A DNA stretch of 64,000 nt from Carallia brachiata. Taxonomy: Eukaryota; Streptophyta; Magnoliopsida; Malpighiales; Rhizophoraceae. The position numbers and the translations under genes were made by a program. The DNA lies in NCBI GenBank assembly GCA_021464245.1, contig JADCRB010000028.1, positions 1,914,370 through 1,978,369 of the forward strand, given 5' to 3'. Below the pieces are notes generated by a model. It made no database searches. It saw only the letters and a list, made by a program, of their open reading frames with translations, and was not told where the DNA came from. Within the stretch, counting starts at the first letter, position 1. The number at the start of each line of letters is the position of its first letter. Below are positions 35,601-47,400 of this stretch, piece by piece.

Positions 35601-37879
35601 TTGTCGTCTCGCACGAGTAGCCGTTATGCCTTTTACTCGCAGGCAAGGACTATGGTTTGTTGCCATACCACCTTTTTTTCTCGTGCAGGAAATGAAATGC
35701 TTTTGTTGTTGTTGCCTTCTTGACTTATATACTTGTACGGGCAGGAGTCTGGTTTTGTTGTTGTTGCCATCTCACCTTTCATACTCGGTCGGTAAGGAGC
35801 ATGCTTTGTTGTTCTGTCTCGCCTTTTGTACTGTGGGTAAGGGGTATGCTTTGTTGCTGTCATCTCATCTTTTATCCTCATGCTGGCAAAGAGTATGCTT
35901 TGTTGTTACTATCTCCTCTTTTTATACTCGTACGGGCAAGGAGTCTGGTTTTGTTGTTGTCGCGTCTTATTTCATACTCGTGCGGGTAAGGAGCATGTTT
36001 GTTGTTCTCGTCTCGCCTTTTATATTCGTGCTGGCAAGGAGATACTTAACTGTCGTCGTGTCGCCTTTTCTACCCGTGCGGGCAAAGAGTATGCTCAGGT
36101 GGACGAGGAGCATATTTTTGTTGTGTACTTTTCCCCTTTTGTACTTCTGCGTGTAAGGAGTCTGCTTTTGTTGTTGTTGCCATCTTGTTTTACACTTGTG
36201 CGAGCAAGCAGCATGCTTTGCTATTGCTATCTTGCCTTTTATACTCGTACGGCTAGGCGTATACTTTTGTTGTTGTACTTTTAGCCTTTTATACTCTTGC
36301 GGGCAAGTAGTCTGCTCTTGCTATTGTTGTCATTTCGTATTTTATACTCGTGCGGGCAAGGCATCTGGTTTTGTTGTGCTTGCTGTCTTGCTTTTTATAC
36401 TCGAGTAGGCTAGGAGTATACTTTTGTTGATGCACTTGATGTATTTTATACTCTTGTGGGCAAGGAATCTACATTTGTTGTTGTTGCTGTCTCGTCTTTT
36501 ATACTCAAGCCAGCAAGGAGTCTTTTTTGCTGTTGTTGCTGTCTCGCCTTTCATGCTCGTGCGGGCAAGGAGTTTACATTTGCTATTGCTGGTGTCTTGC
36601 CTTTTATACTCATGTAGACAAGGAGTCTGCTTTGTTGTCGTTTTCGTCTCGCCTTTTATGCTCGTTTGGGTAAGAAGTATACTTTTGTTGCTGCACTTTT
36701 CGCCTTTTATACTCTTAGGGGCACGAAGTATGTTTTTGTTGTTGCAGCTGTCTCGCCTTTTATACATGTGCGGGCAAGGAGTTTGGCTTTATTTTTGTTG
36801 TCATCTCGCCTTTTACACTTGAGCGGGTGAGGAGTATACTTTTATTGTTGTACTTTGTCCTTTCACACCTGCAGGTAAGGAGTCTGTTTTTGTTGTTGTT
36901 GTTGTCTTACCTTTTGCTGGTGCAATTTAGGAGCTTGCTTTGTTGTTGTTGCTATCTTGCCATTCATACTCGTGCAGGCAAGGAGAATACTTTTGCTGCT
37001 GTACTTTTTGCTTTTATACTCTTACAGGCTAGGAGTTTGCTTATGTTGTCATTTCTATGTTGCCTTTTATACTCGTGCAGGAAGGAGTTTGGTTTTGTTA
37101 TCATTGTCATCTTTCCTTTTATAATCGTGTGGACAATGAGTAAAAAGTATGCTTTGCTATTGTTGTCTCGCCTTTTACACTTGTGTAGGCAAAGAGTATG
37201 CTTTTCATTGCTTGCCATCTCGCCTTTTATACTTACGAGTTAGGAGTTTGTTTTGTGTCGTTGCCACTCACCTTTTATACTCGTGCGGGAGGAAAGTATG
37301 CTTTTGTTATTGTACTTTTTGCCTTTTATACTTTTGCGGGCAAGGAGTCTACTTTTTTGTTGGTGTTGTCTCGCTTTTATACTTATATAGACAAAGAGTC
37401 TGGTTTTGCTCTTTTCTAGTTGCCTTTCATACTCGTGTGGGTAAGGAGTATTCTTTGCGGTTACCGTCTTTCCTTTTACACTAGTGCGGGCAAGGAGTAT
37501 GCTTTTGTTGTTATTCCCGTCATGCATTTTATACTCATATGGGCAAGGAGTTTGGTTTTTTTATTGTTCCCTGCCTTTTAAACTTGTTCGGGCAAGCAGA
37601 TGCTTTGCGATTGCTGTCTCATTTTATACTCGTACAGGCAAAGAGTATGCTTTGTTATTGCCGTCTCACCTTTTATACTCTTGCGAGCAAGGAGTCAGCT
37701 TTTGCTGTTGTTGTCCTCTCGCCTTTTATACTCGTGTGGGCATGCTTTGTTGTTGCCGCCTTGCCTTTTATACTCTTTCGGGCAAAGAGTCGGCTTTGTT
37801 GTTGTTGTCCGTATTGCCTTTTATACTTGCATGGGCAACGAGTTTTGGTTTTACTGTTGTTTCCGTCTCGCCTTTTATG

Positions 37880-39610
37880 CTCGCGTGGGCACGGTTTATG
37901 CTTTGATATTGTCGTCACGCCTATTTTGCATGTGCGAGCAAACTGTGCGCTTTTGTTGTTGCTGCCATCTCGCCTTTTATACTCGTGCAAGCAAGGAGCA
38001 TGGTTTGTTGTTGTCGTCTTGCCCTTCATACTTGCGTGAGCACGGAGTATGCTTTGTTGCTGCCATCTCGCCTTTTATACTCTTGTGGGCTAGGTGTCTA
38101 CTTTTGCTATTGGTTGTCTTGCCTTTTCTCCCCATGCGTGCAAGGAGTCTAGCTTTGTTGTTGTTGCCATCTTTCCTTTTGTACTCGGGCAGGCGACAAG
38201 TACACTTTTGCTACTCTACTTGTCGCCTTTTATACTCTGGCATGCAAGGAGTCAACTTTCGTGTTGTTGCCGTCTAGCCTTCTATACTCTTGCAGGCAAG
38301 AAGTATCGTTATGCTGTTGTCGCTGTGTCAGCTTTTATACTCGTGCGGGAGAGCAGGCTGCTTTGTTGTTGCCGTCTCATATTTTATACTCGTGCAGGCA
38401 GGGAGTACGCTTTTGTTGTTGTTGTCGTCTTGCCTTTTATGCTCGTCTGAATGAGTAGTCTGGTTTTGTTGTTGTTGTCGTCACACCTTTTATACTCGTG
38501 CAGCCAAGCAACATGCTTTGTTGTTGTCGTCTCACCTTTCATACTCGTGTGGGCAAGGAGTATGCTTTGTTGTTGTCGTCTTGTATTTTATACTCATGCG
38601 GGCGAGAAGTAAGGTTGCAATTGCCGTCGTGCCCTTAATACTCTTGCAAGCATGGAGTATGCTTTTGTTCCTATTGTCATCTCGCCTGTTACATTCATCC
38701 GAGTGAGTAGTATGGTTTTGTTGTTGTTGCCATCTCGCCTTTTATACTCGTGCAGCAAGCAGCATGCTTTGTTGTTGTCGTCTTACCTTTTATGCTCATG
38801 CGTAAATGCTTTGTTGCTGTCGTGTCTCCTTTCATACTCTTGCAGGCAAGGAGTCAGCTTTTGTTGTTGTTGCCGTATTGCCTTTTATACTAGTATGGGT
38901 AAGGGGTCTAGTTTTGTTGTTGTTGTCGTCTCACCATTTATATTCACACGGGCAAGAAGCATCCTTTGCTATTGTCATCACACTTTTTTTGCTTGTGCTA
39001 GCAATCTATGCTGTTTTGTTGTTTTTGTCGTCTCGCCTTTTATACTCGTGTTGGCAAGGCGCATGCTTTGTTGTTGTCGTCTCGCCTTTTATGCTCGCGC
39101 AAGCAAAGAGCATGCTTTGTTGTTGCCATCTCTCCCATTATACTTGTGAAGGCTATGAGTCTACTTTGCTATTATTAACGTATCGGCTTTTATACTCTTT
39201 CGGGCAAGGAGTATACTATTATTTTTGCAACTTTTCCCTTTTTATATTCTTGCGAGCAAAGAGTCTACTTTTTCTGTTGTTGCTGTCTCGCCTTTTATAC
39301 ACGTGCATGCAAGGAGTCTAGCTTTGTTGTTGTTTCGTCTTTCTTTTCATGCTCGAGCAAGCGATGAGTATACTTTTGTTGTTGTTCTTATAGCCGTTTA
39401 CACTCTTGCATGGAAGGAGTCTGCTTTAGAGTTGTTGTCGTCTTGCCTTTTATACTCGTACGGGCAAGAAGTCTCGTTGTGTTGTTGTCACCATCTCATG
39501 TTTTATACTCGTGTTGGCAAGCAGCCTGCTTTGTTGCTGTCGTCTCATGTTTTATACTCGTGCGGGCAGGGAGAATGGTTTGCAGTTGTCGTCGGATATT
39601 TAATACTCGT
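37880..39610 (+). repeat. satellite block duplicated at about 43820-45200
   Basis: Shared rare words in order: 'tgatattgtcgtcacgcc' near 37900 (43830 has 'taatattgctgtcacgcc'), 'cccatgcgtgca' (38131 and 44164), 'cttgtgctagcaatc' (38992 and 44572, with C for T) and 'tggaaggagtctgcttta' (about 39410 and 44990). The offset is about 6.0 kb at the start and 5.58 kb later, so some monomers were gained or lost. Confidence 0.7.
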
Positions 39611-40600
39611 GCGAGTAGGGAGTATGCTTTTGTTGTTGTTATTGTGTCACCTTTTATACATGTCCAGACAAGTAGTCCGGTTTGGTTGTTGTTGTCGTCT
39701 CAACTTTTATACTCATGCGGGCAAGCATCATGGTTTGTTGTTGTCGTCATCCCTTTTATAGTCATGCGGGTAAGGAGTACGCCTTGTTGTTACCATCTTA
39801 CTTTCTATACTCGTGTGGGCATGCATCATGCTTTGTTCTTGTTATCGTCTCGCCTTTTATAGCCGTGCATGCAAGGAGTATGCTTCGTTGTTACCGTCTG
39901 GCCTTTTATAGTCTGGTGGGTGAGGACTGTACTTTTGTTGTTGTACTAGTCGCCTTTATACTCTTACGGGCAAAGAGTCTGCTTTTATTGTTGATGTCGT
40001 CTTGCCTTCTACACTTTTGTGGGCAAGGTGTATAATTTTGTTTTTGCACTTTTCGCCCTTTATATTACTCTAAGCAAGGAGTCTACATTAACTACTGTTA
40101 TCGTCTTACCTTTTATACACATGTGAGCAAGGAGTTTGGTTTTGTTGTTGTTGTCGTCATCTCACCTTTTATACTTAGGTAGGTAAAGAGTATACTTTTG
40201 TTGTTGTACTTGTCGCCTTTTATACTCTTGCAGATAGGGAGTTTGCTTTTGTTGTTGTTACGGTCTCGCCTTCTATACTCCTGCAGGGTAGGAGTCTACT
40301 TTGCTAATGTTGTCGTCTTGCCTTTTATGCTCGTGCAAGCAAGGAGTATGCTTTTGTTGTTGTACTGTTTGCCTTTTATGCTCTTGCGGGCAAGGAGTAT
40401 GCTTTTAGTTGTTGTTGCTGCCTTGCCTTTTATACTCGCACTGGCAAAGAGTATGGTTTTGTTGTTATTATCGTCCCGCCTTTTGTACCTTGCTGTTGTT
40501 GTTGCCATCTCGACTTCTATACTCTTCCATGCAAGTAGTATGCTCTTGTTTTTATTATCGTCTCGCCCTTTATACACGTACAGGCAAGGACTCCCGTTTT

Positions 40601-41470
40601 GTTATTGTTGTCATCTTGCCTTTTATATTTGTACGGGCGAGTGGCAAGCTTTGTTGTTGCCCTCTCGCCTTTTATACTCGCGTGGGCAAAGAGTATGCTT
40701 TCCTGCTGTCTCTCGCTTTTTGTACTCTTGAAAGGAAGGAGACTAATTTTGTTGTTGTTGTCATCTCGCCTTTTACACTTGTGCAGGCTAGAAGTTTGCG
40801 TTGCTGTTGTTACCGTCTCGCCATTTCTACTCGTTCGGGCATGGAGTATACTTTTGTAATTGTAGTTTTCGCCTTTTATGCTCTTGCGGGCAAGGAGTCC
40901 ACCCTTGTTCTTGTTGCTTTTGCACACTTGCAGGCTATAAGTCTGCTTTGCTGTTGTCGTCGTCTCGCCTTGTATACTCATATGGGAAAGGGTATACCAT
41001 TGTGGTTGCATTTTTCGCGTTTTATACTCTTGCGAGTTATTGTTGTCATCTTGCCTTTTATATTTGTACGGGCGAGTGGCAAGCTTTGTTGTTGCCCTCT
41101 CGCCTTTTATACTCGCGTGGGCAAAGAGTATGCTTTCCTGCTGTCTCTCGCTTTTGTACTCTTGAAAGGAAGGAGACTAATTTTGTTGTTGTTGTCATCT
41201 CGCCTTTTACACTTGTGCAGGCTAGAAGTTTGCGTTGCTGTTGTTACCGTCTCGCCATTTCTACTCGTTCGGGCATGGAGTATACTTTTGTAATTGTAGT
41301 TTTCGCCTTTTATGCTCTTGCGGGCAAGGAGTCCACCCTTGTTCTTGTTGCTTTTGCACACTTGCAGGCTATAAGTCTGCTTTGCTGTTGTCGTCGTCTC
41401 GCCTTGTATACTCATATGGGAAAGGGTATACCATTGTGGTTGCATTTTTCGCGTTTTATACTCTTGCGAG
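40601..41470 (+). repeat. 435-bp near-perfect tandem duplication in the array
   Basis: The copy at 40601-41035 is followed directly by the copy at 41036 to about 41469. I followed distinctive words through both copies ('gtacgggcgagtggcaagc', 'cctgctgtctctcgc', 'gaaaggaaggagactaat', 'ttcgggcatggagtatac', 'gtccacccttgttcttg', 'gaaagggtatacc') and found one difference, a T run of five versus four (about 40716-40721). Neighbouring monomers differ from each other at many sites, so this is a very recent unequal exchange, or possibly an assembly duplication. Confidence 0.9.
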
Positions 41471-44400
41471 TAAGGAGTTTGGTTTTATTGTTGTTGTTGT
41501 CTCGCCTTTTATACTCGTATGGGTAAGGAGTCTGGTTTTGTTGTTGTTGCCATCCCACCATTTATACTTATGCGAGCAAGCAACATCCTTTTGATATTGC
41601 ACTTTTCACCTTTTATACTCTTGTAGGCAAGGAGTCTTGTTTTATTGTTCTTGTCGTCTAGGCTTTTATACTCGTGCGGGCAAGTAGCATGCTTTGTTGT
41701 TGTCGTCTTGCCATTTTTACTTTTGCTTGTAAGGAGTCTACTTTTGCTACTGTTGCTATCTTCCCTTTGCACTTGTGCAGGCAAGGAGTCTGGTTTTGTT
41801 GTTGTTGTTGGCTCTCCTTTTATACTCATGTGAGAAAGGAGTATACTTTGCTGTTGCCGTCTCGCCTTTTATACTCCTGCGGGCAAGTAGTATACTTTGA
41901 TATTGCCTTCTCATCTTTTATACTCGTGTGGGTAGGGATCATTCTTTTGTTGTTATTGCCATCTTGCCCTTTGTAGTCGCACGGGCAAGGACTTTGGTTT
42001 TGTCATTGTTGTCGTCTCGCCTTTTCTGCTTTCGTCTTACTCTTTATACTTTTATTGGGAAAGAGACTGCATTTGTTGTTGTTCTCGTCTCGACTTGTAT
42101 ACTCATGCGAGTAAGGAGTATACTTTTTCTGTTGTACATTTCACCTTTTATACGCTTACGGGTAAGGAACCTGCTTTTATTGTTGTTGCTATCCTGCTTT
42201 TGGTACTCATATGGGTAAGGAGTCTGGTTTTGTTGTTGTTTCCATCTCACCTTTTATACCTGTGTGGGCAAAGAGTATACTTTTGTTGTTGCACTTTTTG
42301 CATTTTATACTCTTGTGGGCAAGGACTCTCGTTTTATTGTTGTTGCCATCCAGCCTTTTATACATGTGTGGGCAAGAAGCATGCTTTGTTGCTCTCGTCT
42401 CACCTTTTATACTCTTGCAGGCAAGGAGGCTGCTTTCATTGTTGTTGCTGTCTTGCCATTTATACTTATGCAGGAAAGGAGTCTCGTTTAGTTGTTGTTG
42501 TCGTCTCACCTTTTATACTTGCGTGGGCAAGGTGTATGGCTTAATATTGTCGTTTTACCTTTTATATTTGTGCGAGCAGGGAGCATGCGTTCGTTGTAGT
42601 CGTCGTACCGCCTTTTACACTCGTTCAAGCAAGGATTCTGCTTCGCTATTATTACTGTCTCGCGTTTAATATTGGCGCAGGTAGGCAGTATTCTTTTGTT
42701 GTTGTTGCCATCTTGCCTACCATGCTCATGCAGGCTAGGAGTCTGCTTTGCTATTATTACTGTCTCGCTTTTTATGCTCTTGTAGGCAAGGAGTCTACTT
42801 TTGTTGTGGTTGTCATCTCACCTTTTTTACACATGCAGGCTAGGAGTCTGATTTGCTGTTGTTGCCGCCTTGCCTTTTATGCCCACGCAGACAAGCAATT
42901 TACTTTTGTTGTCGTACTTTTTGCCTTTCATATTCTTGTGGGCAAAGAATCTGCCTTTGTTGTTGTTACTGTCTCACCTTTTATGGATGTGCGGGCCAGG
43001 AGTCTGTTTTGCTGTTGTAACTGCCTCACCTTTTATGCCCATGTGGGCAAGGAGTATACTTGTGTTGTTGTACTTTACAACTTTTATACCCCTGTGGGTA
43101 AGAAGTCCAGTTTTGTTGTTGTTGCTGTGTCGCCTTTTGCACCCGTGCTGGCAATGAACACGCTTTGTTGTTGTTGTCTCGCCTTTTATACTCGTCTGAA
43201 AAGGAGTATGCTTTGTTGTTGCCATCTCGCCTTTTATATTCTTGCAAGCAAAGAGTCTGTTTTTGTTCTTGTTGTCGTCTCCCCTTTTATACTCGTACAG
43301 GCTAGTGTCTGTTTTGCTATTGTTATTGTCTCGCCTTTTATGCTCGCGCAAGCAGAGAGTATACTTTTATTTTTGTACGTTTTGCCTTTCATATCCTTGC
43401 AGGCAAGGAGTCTACTTTTGCTGTTGTTATCGTCTCTACTTTTATACTCATCCAGGAAGGAGTTTGGTTTTATTGCTATTACTGTCTCGCATTTTTTACT
43501 GAGGTGGGTAAGGAGCATACTTTTGTTATTGTGCTTATTGCCTTTCATATTCTTGCGGGAAAAGAGCTTGCCTTTCTTGTTGTTGTTGTCCCACCTTTTA
43601 TACGTGTCTAGGTGAGTAGACTGGTTTTGTTACTATTACTGTCATGCCTTTTATACTCATTCAGGCAAGCAGCATGCTTTGTTGTTGCCATCTCGACTTT
43701 TATACTCTTGCGGGCAAGGAGTCCGCTTTTGTCGTTGCTACTGTCTCGCCATTTATACTCGTATGCACAAGGAGACAGGTTTTGTTCTTGTTGTCGTCTT
43801 GCCTTTTATGGTCGTGCGGGCTAGGAGTATGCTTTAATATTGCTGTCACGCCTTTTCTGCTCGTGCGGGCAAAGTGTTTGCTTTTGTTGTTATTGCTGTC
43901 TCGCCTTTTATACTCGTGTAGGAAAGGAGTATGCTTTCTTGTTGTCGTCATGCCTTTTATACTCACGCGAGCAAGGAGTATGCTTTGTTGTTGCCGTCTT
44001 GCCTTTTATACTCGTCCGAGCAAGGAGTCTGCTTCCCTATTATTACCATCTCGGCTTTTATATTTGTGTGGCATGGAGTATATTGTTGTTTTTGCAAGTT
44101 TTGCATTTTATATTCTTGCGGGAAAACAATCTACTTTTGCTATTGGCCGTCTCGCCTTTTATCCCCATGCGTGCACGGAGTCTAGCTTTGTTATTGTTGC
44201 CATCTTTCCTTTTATACTTAGGAAGGCGGCAAGTACACTATTGCTATTCTACTTTTTGGCTTTTATACTCTTGCGCGCAACGAGTCAGCTTTAGTGTTGT
44301 TGCCATCAGCCTTTTATAATCGTACGGGAGAGCAGCCTGCTTTGTTGTTGTCGTCTCGTATTTTATACTCGTGCAGGCAAGGAGTATGGTTTGTAGTTGA

Positions 44401-47400
44401 CGTCATGCCTTTAATACTCGTTCAGGTGGGGAGTACGCTTTTGTTATTACTGCCGTCTTGCCTTTTATACTCGTTTGAACGAGTAGCCTAGTTTTGTTGT
44501 TGTTGTCGTCTCGTCTTTTATACTCGTGCGGGCAAGAAGCATGCTTTGCTATTGTCGTCACACCTTTTTGGCTCGTGCTAGCAATCCATGCACCTTTGTT
44601 GTTGTTGCCATCTCGGCTTTTATACTCGTGCAGGCAAAGAGCATGCTTTGTTGTTGTTGTCTCGCCTTTTATGCTCACGCAAACAAGGAGCATGCATTGT
44701 TGTTGCCATCTCGCCCACTATACTCGTCCGGGCTAGGAGTCTGTTTTGCGATTATTATCATATCGGCTTTTGTACTCGTGCAAGCAAGGAGTATACTATT
44801 GTTTTTGCAAGTTTTGCCTTTTATATTCTTGCGGGGAAAGAGTCTACTTTTCATGTTATTGCTGTCTCGCCTTTTATACCCGTGAGTGCAAGGAGTCTTG
44901 CTTTGTTGTTGTTGTCGTCTTTCGTTTCATGCTCGGGTAGGCGATGAGTATACTTTTCTTGTTGCTCTTGTCACCGTTTATACTCTTGTGTGGAAGGAGT
45001 CTGCTTTAGTGTTGTTGCCGTCTTGCCTTTTATACTCCTACGGGCAAGAAGCCTAGTTGTGTTGTTGTCGCCGTCTTGTCTTTTATATTCGTGCGGGCAA
45101 GCAGCCTACTTTGTTGCTGTCGTCTCGTGTTTTATACTCGTGCGGGCAAGGAGTATGGTTTGCAGTTGCCTTCAGGTATTTAATACTAGTGCAAGTAGGG
45201 AGTATGCTTTTGTTGTTATTACTATGTCACCTTTTATACTTGTTCGAACGAGTGGTCTGGTTTTGTTATTGTGGTCGTCTCGCCTTTTATACTTGTGCAG
45301 GCAAGCAGTATGCTTTATTGTTTCCGTCCCACCATTTCTACAAGTGCGGGGAAAGAGTATGCTTTGTTGTTCCCATACCACCTTTTGCACTCATGTGGGC
45401 AAGGAGTCTACTTTTGCTATTGTTGCCGTCTTGCCTTTTAAACTCATGCGTGCAAGAAGTATAGTTTAGTTGTTGTTGCATTCCCACCCTTTACACTCAT
45501 GCAGCGAGGTGTATCCTTTTGTTGTTGTATTTGTTGCCTTTTATACTCTTGCAGGCATGCAATCAGCTTTTGTTCTGATTGCTATCTCGCCTTTTATACT
45601 CGTATAGACTGCGAGTCTTTTTCGCTATTGTTGCCATCTCGCCTTTCATACTCGTGCGGCCAAAGAATATACTTTTTACCTTTTATACTGTTGCAAACAA
45701 GGAGCATGGTTTTGTTGTTATCGCTATTTTACCTTTTATGCTCGTGCGGCTAGGAATCTGTTTTGCTACTGTTGTACCCTCGCCCTTCATAGTTGTGCAG
45801 GCAAGGAGTATACTTTTCTTATTATACTTCTCGTATTTTTGTACTCTTGCAGACAAAAAGTTTGCCTTTGTTGTTGCTGCCTTGCCTTTTATAGTCTTGT
45901 AAGCAAGGAGTCTGGTTTTGTGTTGTTTCCGTCACGCCTTTCACACTCATGTCGGCAAGCAGCACGCTTTGTTGTTACTGTCTCGCCTTTTATACTCGTG
46001 CGGGCAAAGAGTATGCTTTGTTGTTGCCGTCTCGGCCTTTATACGCTTCCAGGCAAGGAGTCGGCTTTTGTTGTTATTCCCATCTCGCCTTTTATACTCG
46101 TATGGGCAAAGAGTCTAGTTTTGTTGTTGTTGTCGTCTCACCTTTTATGGTAGCTAGGGCTGGGAGTTTGCTTTGTTCTTGTTGTTGTCTCGCCTTTTAT
46201 ACTCATGCGAGCCAGGATTATACTTTTGTTGTTGTGCTTTTTGCCTTTTATACTCTTCCGAGCAAGGAGCCCACTTTTGTTGTTGGTGTTGTCTCGCCTT
46301 TTATACTCAGGTGAGCAAGGAAACTAGTTTTATTGTTGTTATTGTCTCACCTTTTATACTCGTGCGGGTAAGGAGTATGCTTTGCTGTTACCATCTAGTC
46401 TTTTATGCAAGAGCAAGCAAGGAGTATTCGTTTGTTGTTGTTCTTGTCTCGCCTATTATACTCGCTTGGGCAAGGAGAATGGTTTTGTTATTGTTGACGT
46501 CTCGCCTTTTATGCTCGTGTGGGCAAGCATCTTGCTTTTTTGTTGTCGTCTCACCTTTTACACTCGTGCAGGCAAAGAGTATGCTTTGTCGTTGCCGTCT
46601 CGCCTTTTATACTCTTACGAGCAATAAGTTGGCCTTTGTTGTTGTTGTTGTCTTGCCTTGCATACGAATAAGTTGGCCTTTGTTGTTGTTCCCATACCAC
46701 CTTTTGCACTCGTGTGGGCTAGGAGTCTGCTTTGCTGTTATTACCATCTTAGCCTTCATATTCGTGCGGGCAAGGATTATTTTTTTGCTTTTGTACTTTT
46801 CCCATTTATATTCTTGTGAGCAATGAGTCTAGTTTTGTTGTTGTTGCCATCTCAGGTTTAATACTGGTTCTGGTAGGGAGCATGCTTTTGTTGTTGATGC
46901 CATCTCAGATTTTACACTCGTACGGGCGAGTAGTCTAGTTTTGTTATTGTTGCTGTCTCGCATTTTACACTCTTGTAGGCCAGTAGCAAGCCTTGTTGAT
47001 GCCATCTTGCTTTTTATACTCGTGCGGTCACATAGTATGCTTTGTTGTTGCCATAACGACTTTCATACTCTTGCAGGCAAGGAATCTACTTTTACTGTTA
47101 TTGTTGTCACGCCTTTTATAGTCGTGCGGGCAAAGAGTCTGGTTTTGTTGTTGTTGCCACCTCACCTTTTACACTCGGGCAAAAGAGGAGTACACTTTTT
47201 TCGCTGTACTTGCCGCCTTTTTTACTCTTGAGGGCAAGGAGTCTGCTTTTCTTGTTGTTGCTATATCACCTTTTATACTCATGCAGTCTAGGAGTTCGTA
47301 TCACTGTTGTTGCCGTCTTGTCTTTTATACTCGTACGAGCAAAGAGTATACTTTGTTGTTCTATTTTTTACCCTTTATACTCTTTCAGGCAAGGAGTTTT

